Below, one piece after another: positions 7,465 to 14,549 of a stretch of DNA of 26,754 bases. Each line of letters opens with the position of its first letter. Positions within the stretch are counted from its first letter, which is position 1. Position numbers and translations under genes: made by a program. The stretch is taken from assembly GCA_035702855.1 (NCBI GenBank), contig DASSZM010000215.1, positions 1 to 26,754 on the forward strand, read 5' to 3'. Source of the stretch: JAKAQB01 sp035702855. Its GTDB lineage: Bacteria > Actinomycetota > Acidimicrobiia > Acidimicrobiales > Palsa-688. A model generated the notes under the pieces. It was not told the origin of the DNA, ran no database searches, and worked only from the letters and a program-made list of their open reading frames with translations.

Positions 7465-8652
7465 GTGAGCGCTACCTGGTGGATCCTGATCGCCGCCGTC
7501 GCCGGCGCCGCCGCCGGCACGGCCGCCGTCGTCCGCTACGTCATCCGCGGCTCGGACCGCCTGGTGACCGACGCCCAGCGGACGTCGTTCCAGGCGCTGC
7601 GCACCGCCAACCTGGCCGCCCCCCACCTCCGCTCGGGCCTCGGCGCCGAGCACGCCGGCCGGGCGGCACCACACCTGCGCGCCCTGCTCGGCACGCCGGC
7701 GGTCGCCATCGCCGCCGGCACCGGCGTGGTCGGCGCCGACGGCGTCGACGCCGAGCACGCCGCCCTGCTCGGCCCGGTAGTGGCGGCCGCGCTCGCCGGA
7801 GACGGGCCGCAGGTGGTCGGCCCCGATGCCCTCGCCTGCGCGGCCGGCGGCGCCTGCCCGCTGCAGGCCGGGGTGGTCGTGCCGTTGCGGGTGGACACGA
7901 AGGTGGTGGGCGCCCTGGCCGCCCTGGACTCGTCGGCGCCGGCCGGGCTCCTGCGCCTGTCGGCGGAGGTCGGGGAGTTCGTGTCCACACAGCTGGCGTT
8001 GGCCGAGCTGGACCGATCGAAGGAGCGGGCCACCCGGGCCGAGCTCCGCTTCCTTCGGGCCCAGATCTCCCCGCACTTCGTCTACAACGCCCTGACCGCG
8101 ATCGAGTCCTACGTGCGCTCCGACCCCGACCGGGCCCGGGAGCTGCTCGTGGCCTTCGCCGACTTCACCCGCTACAGCTTCGCCCCCTTCCGCCAGACGA
8201 CCACCATCGCCGACGAGCTGCGGCTGGTCGACCTCTACCTCGACCTCGCCCGCGCCCGCTTCGGGGACCGCTTCAGCGTCCAGCTGCGCGTCGCCCCCGA
8301 GGTCCTGAGCGTCCGGGTGCCGTCGCTCATCCTCCAGCCGGTGGTGGAGAACGCCCTCCGCCACGGGCTCGAGCCAAACGGGCACGGGACGCTGTCGATC
8401 TCGGTCGAGGACGCCGACGCCGAGGCGGTGCTGTCGGTCGACGACGACGGGGTGGGCGTCGAGCCCGCCCGCATGCGCCACCTCCTCGACGGGACCAGCG
8501 GGGAGGAGGGCGTCGGGCTGCACAACGTCGACGAGCGGCTGCGGGCGGTCTTCGGCGAGGGCCACGGCCTCGTCGTCGAGACCGGCAAGGGCGCCGGCAC
8601 CCGGGTCACGATGCGGATCCCCAAGTCCTCGACGGGGGTGCGGGTGGCGTGA
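7465..8652 (+). CDS. LytS/YehU-type sensor histidine kinase
   Basis: A 395-residue kinase of the His_kinase (PF06580) type that pairs with LytTR regulators. One N-terminal membrane helix (about 5-27) is followed by a GAF-like sensor region (about 43-178, containing Cys125 and Cys131), then the phosphoacceptor motif LRAQISPHFVYNAL (His204), the segment EELRLVDLYLDL-like 'ADELRLVDLYLDLA', the ATP-binding N-box PVVENALRHG (292-301), DDDGVG (326-331) and EGVGLHNVDERL (348-359). With one short anchor and a cytoplasmic sensor domain it probably reads an internal cue. The GTG at 7465 follows AGGGGGAGGTCG, a strong though tightly spaced ribosome-binding site. Its last codons overlap the next gene as GTGA. 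The membrane partner is likely the symporter encoded two genes downstream. Confidence 0.9.
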   Translation: MSATWWILIAAVAGAAAGTAAVVRYVIRGSDRLVTDAQRTSFQALRTANLAAPHLRSGLGAEHAGRAAPHLRALLGTPAVAIAAGTGVVGADGVDAEHAALLGPVVAAALAGDGPQVVGPDALACAAGGACPLQAGVVVPLRVDTKVVGALAALDSSAPAGLLRLSAEVGEFVSTQLALAELDRSKERATRAELRFLRAQISPHFVYNALTAIESYVRSDPDRARELLVAFADFTRYSFAPFRQTTTIADELRLVDLYLDLARARFGDRFSVQLRVAPEVLSVRVPSLILQPVVENALRHGLEPNGHGTLSISVEDADAEAVLSVDDDGVGVEPARMRHLLDGTSGEEGVGLHNVDERLRAVFGEGHGLVVETGKGAGTRVTMRIPKSSTGVRVA

Positions 8653-9383
8653 GCGGCCTCAACGCCCTGGCCATCGACGACGAGGCCCCGGCCCTCGACG
8701 AGCTGGGCTTCCTGCTGCGCCACTGCCCGCTGGTCGACCGGGTCGAGGGGGCCGCCAGCGCCGAGGACGCCCTGCGCCACCTGCAGCGCGAGGCGTTCGA
8801 CGTGGTGGTGGCCGACATCCGCATGCCCGGCCTCGACGGCCTGGAGCTGGCCCGGGTGCTCCGGCACTTCGCGGCGCCGCCGGAGGTGGTCTTCGTCACC
8901 GCCCACGAGGGCTACGCCCTGGAGGCGTTCGAGGTGGGAGCCGCCGGCTACCTGCTGAAGCCGCTCGACGCCGGCCGCCTCGCCGAGGTGCTCACCCGGG
9001 TCCGGGCCGCCCGCAGCGGCGGGGCCGCCCCCGACGACCTGGCCACGCTGGCGGTGGAGCTGCCCGGGCGGATCCGCATGGTCGCCCGCAACGACGTCGA
9101 GTGGGTGGAGGCGTCCGGCGACTACGTGCGGCTGCACACCGTCGACGGCGACAGCGCCCTGGTGCGGATCCCGATCGGGCTGCTCGAGGAGCGCTGGAGC
9201 GAGCACGGCTTCGCCCGGATCCACCGCGGCCACCTGGTCGCCCTCGGTGCGGTCCGGGAGCTGCGCACCGACGGCACCGCCACCTACGCCCGGGTCGGCA
9301 CCCGCGACCTGCCGGTGAGCCGTCGCCACGTCCACGACCTGCGCGAGCGCCTCGTGCGCCACGCCGGCCACCGCCGGCGATGA
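8649..9383 (+). CDS. LytTR-family response regulator
   Basis: A 244-residue two-domain regulator. The receiver domain (about 4-115) has the acidic pair Asp10-Asp11, the phosphorylation site Asp56 in VVADIRMPGLDG, Thr84 and the invariant Lys104 in LLKPLD. The C-terminal LytTR DNA-binding domain (about 138-238) shows WVEASGDYVRLHT, FARIHRGHLVAL and LPVSRRHVHDLRERL, all typical. It begins at GTG 8649, overlapping the kinase stop by GTGA, and its own stop overlaps the next start as ATGA, so all are translationally coupled. Likely target promoters are the divergent gap at 7202-7464, by analogy with other LytS/LytTR systems that control adjacent transporters. Confidence 0.92.
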   Translation: MSGLNALAIDDEAPALDELGFLLRHCPLVDRVEGAASAEDALRHLQREAFDVVVADIRMPGLDGLELARVLRHFAAPPEVVFVTAHEGYALEAFEVGAAGYLLKPLDAGRLAEVLTRVRAARSGGAAPDDLATLAVELPGRIRMVARNDVEWVEASGDYVRLHTVDGDSALVRIPIGLLEERWSEHGFARIHRGHLVALGAVRELRTDGTATYARVGTRDLPVSRRHVHDLRERLVRHAGHRRR

Positions 9384-9751
9384 CCGCCGCCGAGGGTCGG
9401 GAGGTCGTGACCGCCAGCCCCCGCCTCGCCGGGGTCGCACGGCCGTGGCCCGCCCGCGAGGACCTCTACGCCCGGGGCGAGGCCGGCGAGGTGCTGCTCC
9501 GCTCGTTGCTGCGCGCCCAGCTGGGGGTGACGCTGAGCGTCCTGCTGCCGGCGGTCGTGGCCGTCGGGCTCTACCCGCTGCTCGCCGCCGTGTTCCCGGG
9601 CGTGTCCCGGGCGACGCTGGGACCGGTGCCGCTGGCGCTGGTGGTCCTCGGCGGCGGGCTGTACCCGCCGCTCGTGGCGCTCGGCTTCTGGTACGTGCGC
9701 CGGGCGGAACGGGTGGAGGCCCGCTTCGCCGAGCTGGTCGCCGACCGGTGA
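9380..9751 (+). CDS. DUF485-like small membrane protein, symporter partner
   Basis: A 123-residue protein with about 40 hydrophilic N-terminal residues and two membrane helices (about 45-72 and 80-106), ending in a charged cytoplasmic tail beginning YVRRAERVEARF. This size, topology, tail and position directly before an acetate-type sodium:solute symporter fit the DUF485/YjcH-like accessory proteins (as with yjcH-actP in enterobacteria). It starts at ATG 9380 overlapping the LytTR stop and ends overlapping the symporter GTG (GTGA). The sequence is divergent, so the family call depends largely on context. Confidence 0.7.
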   Translation: MTAAEGREVVTASPRLAGVARPWPAREDLYARGEAGEVLLRSLLRAQLGVTLSVLLPAVVAVGLYPLLAAVFPGVSRATLGPVPLALVVLGGGLYPPLVALGFWYVRRAERVEARFAELVADR

Positions 9752-11472
9752 TCGATCCGCTCGCCGTCGCGGCCATCGTGACGGTCGGGGTGGCGACGGT
9801 GTTCGTCGGCGCCCGGGGCCTGCGCATCGCCCGCACCTCGGCGGACTTCCTCGTCGCCACCCGGGCGGTGCCGCCGCTGCTCAATGCGTCGGCCATCTCG
9901 GGCGAGTACCTGTCGGCGGCGTCGTTCCTCGGCATCGCGTCGCTGGCGTTGAGCGAGGGGCTCGGGGCCCTGTGGTACGCCGTCGGCTACCTCGCCGGGT
10001 ACCTGGTGCTGCTGGCGGTGATCGCCGCACCACTGCGCCGCTTCGGGGCCTACACCATCCCCGACTTCGCCGAGGGGCGTCTCGACTCGCCCCGGCTGCG
10101 CAGCGTCGCCACCGGCCTGGTGCTGCTCATCTGCGGCTTCTACGCCCTGCCGCAGCTGACCGGGGCCGGCATCACCCTGGAGGACGCCCTGGGCCTGCCG
10201 TACTGGGTCGGCGTGGTGGTGCTCGGCGGGATCGTGACCGTCGCCATCGCCAGCGGCGGGATGAAGAGCATCACCCTGGCCCAGGCGCTCCAGTACTGGA
10301 TCAAGGTCGTGGCCCTGCTGGTGCCGGCGGTCGTGCTCCTCGCCGTGCTCCGCCACCCGGCGCTCGGGTCGCTGCGGCCGGACGGGGCGGCCCGCTTCAC
10401 CCGCCCGACCGTCGTGCACGTCCCGGGCCGGGAGGTGCTCGTGTTCGCCCGCTCCACCCGGGTGGTGGTCACCGGCGTGCTCGACGGGGTGCGTCGCCAC
10501 GGCGCCGTGCTCGTCACCGCCGGCCGCCACGCCGTCGCCGCCGGCACCCGGATCGCCTTCCCGGCCGGCCCGGTCCCCCACCTCGCCAGCCGGCCGGCGC
10601 TCGACGGCGCCGCCTGGACCTCGCCGCTGGTGCGCATCGACGGCCGCTCGATCCACCCGCTCGCCGCGACCTACGGGGTGATCACGGCCACGTTCCTCGG
10701 CGCCATCGGGCTCCCCCACATCCTCGTACGCTTCTACACCAACCGCGACGGGTCGTCCGCCCGGCGCACGACCTCGCTCGTGCTGCTGCTGCTGTCGGTC
10801 TTCTACCTACTGCCCGGCATCTTCGCCTTCCTCGGGCGGCTGGAGGCGCCCGGGTTGTACGTCTCGGGGCGGACCAACGGGGTGGTGCTGGTGCTGCCCC
10901 GGCTCGCCGCCGGCGGCCTCGGCGGCGAGGTCCTCGGCGCGCTCACCGCCGCCGGGGCGTTCGCCGCCTTCCTCTCGACGACGTCGGGACTGCTGATCGC
11001 CATGTCGGGGGCGCTGTCGCACGACGTGCTGCACCGGGGGCCCGCAGCCTTCCGCTGGAGCGCGCTGGGCATCGGCGCGGCGGCCACCGCCTGCGGGCTC
11101 GCCGCGGGCGGCTACGCCATCAGCGTGCTGGTGGGGTGGGCGTTCGCCATCGCGGCGTCGTCGTTCGGGCCGCTGCTGGTCCTCGGCATCTGGTGGCGCG
11201 GCCTGACCCGCCACGGGGCGCTCGCCGGGTTGCTCCTCGGCGGCGGCGCCGCCTCGGCGGCGGTGGTGCTCACGATGGCCGGCGTCGGTCACCAGGGGTG
11301 GCCGGCGGTGCTGCTCGGCACCCCGGCGCTGTGGACCGTCCCCCTGGCGTTCGCCACCATGATCGTGGTGTCCCGCCTCACGCCGGGCGCCGTGCCCGCC
11401 GACGTCACCGCCCGGCTGCTCGCCCTCCACCTGCCCGAAGCGGTCCGCGCCCCCCGCCGGGCCGCCGACTAG
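9748..11472 (+). CDS. Sodium:solute symporter, ActP/MctC-like monocarboxylate subgroup
   Basis: A 574-residue SSS-family transporter importing a small carboxylate, probably acetate or pyruvate/propionate, with a cation. Family features: NASAISGEYLSAASFLG (46-62) in the unwound first core helix, SGGMKSITLAQALQYWIK (169-186), IGLPHILVRFYTN (320-332) and AFAAFLSTTSGLLIA in a later helix. A long extramembrane insertion of about 100 residues (about 203-305) separates two core helices; I recall similar loops in actinobacterial members of this subgroup. The GTG at 9748 overlaps the stop of the DUF485-like gene. The stop TAG shares the palindrome CTAG with the stop of the convergent MgtC-like gene. 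Being in one operon with a LytS/LytTR pair suggests substrate-responsive control. Confidence 0.9.
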   Translation: MIDPLAVAAIVTVGVATVFVGARGLRIARTSADFLVATRAVPPLLNASAISGEYLSAASFLGIASLALSEGLGALWYAVGYLAGYLVLLAVIAAPLRRFGAYTIPDFAEGRLDSPRLRSVATGLVLLICGFYALPQLTGAGITLEDALGLPYWVGVVVLGGIVTVAIASGGMKSITLAQALQYWIKVVALLVPAVVLLAVLRHPALGSLRPDGAARFTRPTVVHVPGREVLVFARSTRVVVTGVLDGVRRHGAVLVTAGRHAVAAGTRIAFPAGPVPHLASRPALDGAAWTSPLVRIDGRSIHPLAATYGVITATFLGAIGLPHILVRFYTNRDGSSARRTTSLVLLLLSVFYLLPGIFAFLGRLEAPGLYVSGRTNGVVLVLPRLAAGGLGGEVLGALTAAGAFAAFLSTTSGLLIAMSGALSHDVLHRGPAAFRWSALGIGAAATACGLAAGGYAISVLVGWAFAIAASSFGPLLVLGIWWRGLTRHGALAGLLLGGGAASAAVVLTMAGVGHQGWPAVLLGTPALWTVPLAFATMIVVSRLTPGAVPADVTARLLALHLPEAVRAPRRAAD

Positions 11473-12211
11473 TCGTCCTCGGGCTCCCCGAGGTGGGCCT
11501 CCCGGACCCCCTCCACCGCCCCCACCACCCCGGCGGCGGCCGCCACCTGCGGCCCCGTCAGCGACAACGCCACCCGGACGAGCTGCGCCTCGTGCGCCTC
11601 GTCGCCGAGGAGGCCCCCGAGGCCGGCGCCCGCCGGCGGGCGGTCCATGCCGGCGACCACCCAGTCGTGCTCGCTGCACCGGGCCAGGACACCTCGGAGG
11701 GCGCCTTTCCCCGCCTCGTAGGTGACGACCAGCCCGACCGTGCGCGACTTCGAGCCCGGCAGCACCCGGGTGAGCGGGGTGTAGAGCAGCACCGTGAGGA
11801 AGTGCAGCGCCGTGACGACGGCCGCCAGCAGCGTCAGGCCGGCCCCGGCGGCCATGCCGATCGCCGCCGCCTCCCACACCGACGCCGCCGTGGTGAGCCC
11901 CCGCACCCGGCCACGCTGGGTCAGGATCAGCCCACCCCCGATGAACCCGACGCCCGAGACGATCTGGGCGGCGACGCGCGACGGTCGACGACCACCAGGC
12001 GTGGCGCCAGGACGTCGGTGAAGCCGAACTTGCTGACCAGCACGATCAACGCCGAGCTCGTCCCGGCGATGGCCGTCGTCCGCAGCCCGGCCGGCTTGTC
12101 CCGCGGCTGCCGCTCCAGACCGACCAGCGAGGTGAGCCCACAGGCGACCAGCAGCGACGCCACCTGCGGCCACCCCTGCCCGTGGGCGGCGGCGGCGAGC
12201 GAGGCCAGCAT
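11469..12211 (-). pseudogene. MgtC/SapB-family membrane protein, frameshifted
   Basis: Two minus-strand frames together give a full-length MgtC/SapB-family protein. The first, from ATG 12211 (or GTG 12235), encodes MLASLAAAAHGQGWPQVASL, GLERQPRDKPAGLRT and LVSKFGFTDVLAP. The second continues as SRVAAQIVSGVGFIGGG, VRGLTTAASVWEAAAIGMA and a C-terminal ACT-like domain. The break is at about 11983-11984: adding one base (G on the plus strand) would give the common family sequence VDPSRVAAQIVSG, so a single-base deletion is the simplest explanation. Otherwise the gene looks intact, so this is either a very recent mutation or a sequencing/assembly error. Family members are linked to magnesium homeostasis and ATP synthase modulation. 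No good ribosome-binding site is visible. The stop overlaps the convergent symporter stop. Confidence 0.85.
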
Positions 12212-12334
12212 CGGCGGCGTCGGGGAGGTGGGCACGGGGCGGCACTCGGCCCTTACCCGTGACCGGGGCTCCCCAACCGCTCCCGTTCAGCTACCATGCG
12301 CGACGAGGGCAAGACAAATCAGGTTGATGTGAAT

Positions 12335-12406
12335 TCCCTCCGGCTCGAAGTCCGAGTCAGGCCGCGGCCCGTGACCCCGGGTCGACTCCGGCCAAGAAAG
12401 GAGGGA
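12335..12406 (+). promoter_or_regulatory. Possible Shine-Dalgarno-sequestering element in the csp leader
   Basis: TCCCTCC (12335-12341) is the exact complement of GGAGGGA (12400-12406), the ribosome-binding site of the cold-shock gene. If the transcript starts upstream of 12335, as the comparatively AT-rich stretch at 12309-12336 may suggest, the leader could fold to hide or expose the ribosome-binding site. Cold-shock genes in other bacteria have structured, temperature-responsive leaders; applying that here is inference. Confidence 0.35.
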
Positions 12407-12411
12407 TCGCA

Positions 12412-12615
12412 ATGGCAACTGGCACCGTCAAGTGGTTCAACGGCGAGAAGGGCTACGGCTTCATCTCCCAGGACGCCGGCGGCCCTGATGTGTTCGTGCA
12501 CTTCAGCGCCATCTCCGGCTCCGGCTACCGCAACCTCGACGAGGGGCAGAAGGTGGAGTACGAGACCAGCCAGGGCCCGAAGGGCCTGCAGGCGGCCGAC
12601 GTCCGCATCATCTGA
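12412..12615 (+). CDS. CspA-family cold-shock protein
   Basis: A 67-residue single cold-shock domain protein, the standard length, binding single-stranded RNA/DNA as an RNA chaperone. Both nucleic-acid-binding motifs are intact: RNP1 as KGYGFI (13-18) and RNP2 as VFVHF (27-31), after the family opening GTVKWFN and ending QAADVRII. The ATG at 12412 has an excellent AAAGGAGGGATC ribosome-binding site. It is monocistronic, with about 200 bases of upstream leader/promoter DNA and a strong terminator 26 bases downstream. Whether it is cold-inducible or constitutive cannot be told, although the leader has a complement to its ribosome-binding site. Confidence 0.96.
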   Translation: MATGTVKWFNGEKGYGFISQDAGGPDVFVHFSAISGSGYRNLDEGQKVEYETSQGPKGLQAADVRII

Positions 12616-12640
12616 GCGGCAACGCCCGACAGAACCCGTC

Positions 12641-12668
12641 CGGGACCCCGGCTCGCGCCGGGGTCCCG
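12641..12668. terminator. Bidirectional hairpin terminator between csp and acylphosphatase
   Basis: CGGGACCCCGGC (12641-12652) and GCCGGGGTCCCG (12657-12668) form a perfect 12-bp stem with the tetraloop TCGC. It lies between two convergent genes (stops at 12615 and 12702) and can serve both. No U-tract follows on either strand. Confidence 0.75.
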
Positions 12669-12701
12669 GCGCGCCCGGGCCCGGGCGGGCAGCGCCGGCG
12701 G

Positions 12702-12983
12702 TCAGGAAGCGACCCGGAAGCCCGTCACGCCCGAATCCGGCGCCCCCGGGTGCACCTCCACCCCCTCGACCCGGGCGCCGGCCGGGCCGACCCGGCACCA
12801 CGCCAGCAGGCGGTCGACCGCCGCCGGCAGACCCTGGAGGTCCGCCTCGACGCTGCCGTCGTCCCGGTTGCGCACCCATCCGGCCACCCCGAGCCTGCGC
12901 GCCTCGCGCGCGCACGCCGCCCGGAAGCCGACGCCCTGGACCACGCCGCGCACCACCACCCCCCGACGGACCAGCTCGCTCAC
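12702..12983 (-). CDS. Acylphosphatase
   Basis: A 93-residue protein of normal acylphosphatase length, hydrolysing the carboxyl-phosphate bond of acyl phosphates such as acetyl phosphate and 1,3-bisphosphoglycerate. The catalytic Arg21 sits in VQGVGFR and the catalytic Asn39 in GWVRNRDDGSVEADLQG; both signature motifs are complete. The GTG at 12983 gives the usual short N-terminus before the first strand; no ribosome-binding site is evident, and in-frame GTG codons a few residues later are alternatives. It lies 84 bases downstream of the amidase on the same strand and might be read through from it. Acetyl phosphate hydrolysis could bear loosely on the acetate locus, but it is not adjacent to it. 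Confidence 0.93.
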   Translation of the reverse strand: MSELVRRGVVVRGVVQGVGFRAACAREARRLGVAGWVRNRDDGSVEADLQGLPAAVDRLLAWCRVGPAGARVEGVEVHPGAPDSGVTGFRVAS

Positions 12984-13067
12984 CGACCGGAGGCTACCGG
13001 GGCACCCGGGCCGGCAGCGGCGACCCGACCCGCCCCGGGTGGCGGCAACGGGGGCTGCGCGGCGGGC

Positions 13068-14492
13068 TCAGCCCGCCCCCGGCAACGGGGGGCGCCGGCG
13101 GGACGCCCCGGCCGCCCGCTCGACCAGCCCGGCCACGGCGAGGAGAGCGGCGTCGCCGCCGCGGCGCCCGGCCAGCTGCAGGCCGACCGGCAGGCCGGCG
13201 GCGGTGAAGGCGAAGGGCACCGAGGCGGCCGGCAGCCCGGTGGCGGAGACCAGGGTGCAGGCCCGCATCCAGTCGAGGTAGCTGCCCATGGGCGTGCCGT
13301 CCACCACCGTCGGCCACGCCTCCCCGACGGGGAACGGCGCCACCTGGGCGGCCGGCAACGCCAGCGCGTCGAACCCGGACATCCAGGCGTCGACGCGCCG
13401 CACGAGGTCGGCGCGGACCCGCAGCGCCCGGGCGAGGTCGGCGCCCCGGAGCCGGCGGCCGAGCTCCACGTTCCAGACCACCTCCGGCTTGAGCGCGTCC
13501 CGGTGCTGCGCGTACTCGGTCGCCAGGCTGGTGGCGAAGGACCACGCCCGCAGGGTGCCGAACACCTCGTCGGCGCCGGCGAGGTCGGGCCCGTCCTCCA
13601 CGACCTCCGCCCCGAGGGCCACCAGCAGGTCGGGCACCGGCGCCAGGGCGGCTCGCACGGCCGGGTCGACGGGCACCCCGCCGGGGCGGGGGCACCAGGC
13701 GATCCGCCGGCCCCGCAGATCGTCGAGGTGTGCCACCGCCGCGGCGGGAAGGCTGCCGGCGGTGAGCACCTCGAGCAGGAGCAGGGCATCGTCGACGCCG
13801 CGGGCCATCGGCCCGTCCACCGAGAGGCCGGCGAGGCCGCGCTCGGCCGGCTCCGGCGGCAGGAGCGCGACGCTCGGGCGGAAGCCGAACACGTTGCAGA
13901 AGCTCGCCGGGTTGCGCAGCGAGCCGCCCATGTCGGACCCGTCGGCGAGCGGCACCATCCCCGCCGCCAGCGCCGCTGCCGCCCCGCCGCTGCTGCCGCC
14001 GGCCGAGCGGGTCGGGTCCCACGGGTTGCGGGTCGGGCCGAACACGGGGTTGTAGGTGTGGGAGCCGGCGCCGAACTCGGGGGTGTTGGACTTGCCGAGA
14101 CTGATGGCCCCGGCGGCGGCGACCCGCGCCACGAGGGGGCTGCTGGCCGCCGGGACGTGGGCGGCGTAGAGGGGCGAGCCGTAGGTGGTGCGGACCCCGG
14201 CGGTGTCCTGGAGGTCCTTGTGCACGACGGGCAGGCCGTGGAGCGGCCCGAGCGGCGTGCCGCCCGGTCCGGCGAGGTGGTCGTCGGCCCGGGCGGCCGC
14301 CCGCAGGGCGGCTTCGGCGGTGACCGTCACCACGGCGTTGATCAGCCCGTTGGTGCGCTCGAGCCGGGCCAGGTGGGCGGTGACGGCCTCGCGCGCCGAC
14401 AGCTGCCGGCCCCGCAGGAGCCGGGCGAGCTCGGTCGCCGGCAGGTCGCACGGCTCCTCGGTGCCGGCCGGCTCGCTCTCTTCCTTGCGCAT
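13068..14492 (-). CDS. Amidase signature family enzyme
   Basis: A 474-residue amidase-signature hydrolase cleaving C-N bonds of an unknown amide. The complete Ser-cisSer-Lys triad is visible: Lys92 in GLPVVHKDLQDTAG, cis-Ser167 in AGGSSGGAAAAL, and nucleophile Ser191 in GSDMGGSLRNPAS; the spacings (75 and 24 residues) match well-studied members. The sequence diverges from GatA and has no GatB/GatC neighbours, so it is a catabolic or detoxifying amidase rather than the tRNA amidotransferase subunit. The ATG at 14492 is used; no good ribosome-binding site is present and GTG starts slightly upstream are possible. It diverges from the amidohydrolase gene by only 57 bases, so both promoters must be compressed there. 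Confidence 0.92.
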   Translation of the reverse strand: MRKEESEPAGTEEPCDLPATELARLLRGRQLSAREAVTAHLARLERTNGLINAVVTVTAEAALRAAARADDHLAGPGGTPLGPLHGLPVVHKDLQDTAGVRTTYGSPLYAAHVPAASSPLVARVAAAGAISLGKSNTPEFGAGSHTYNPVFGPTRNPWDPTRSAGGSSGGAAAALAAGMVPLADGSDMGGSLRNPASFCNVFGFRPSVALLPPEPAERGLAGLSVDGPMARGVDDALLLLEVLTAGSLPAAAVAHLDDLRGRRIAWCPRPGGVPVDPAVRAALAPVPDLLVALGAEVVEDGPDLAGADEVFGTLRAWSFATSLATEYAQHRDALKPEVVWNVELGRRLRGADLARALRVRADLVRRVDAWMSGFDALALPAAQVAPFPVGEAWPTVVDGTPMGSYLDWMRACTLVSATGLPAASVPFAFTAAGLPVGLQLAGRRGGDAALLAVAGLVERAAGASRRRPPLPGAG

Positions 14493-14549
14493 CGGGGTGC
14501 AGTTGAGCACGATGAGCCGGCCCACAGGGGAATCGATCGAGGAGGGGCT

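Noticed and set aside
9571..10719. Minus-strand frame opposite the symporter
   Set aside because: Shadow-like composition antisense to a conserved transporter.
12211..12411. A specific -35/-10 promoter for csp (e.g. TACCAT near 12292)
   Set aside because: No matching -35 element at suitable spacing could be seen, so no promoter position is claimed.
13003..13041. Hairpin CACCCGGG / CCCGGGTG downstream of the amidase as a terminator
   Set aside because: Only 8 bp with a loop of over 20 bases in GC-saturated DNA; not distinguishable from chance.
12296..13207. 303-codon plus-strand frame across csp and acylphosphatase
   Set aside because: It is out of frame with csp, Pro/Arg-rich, and crosses a strong terminator.
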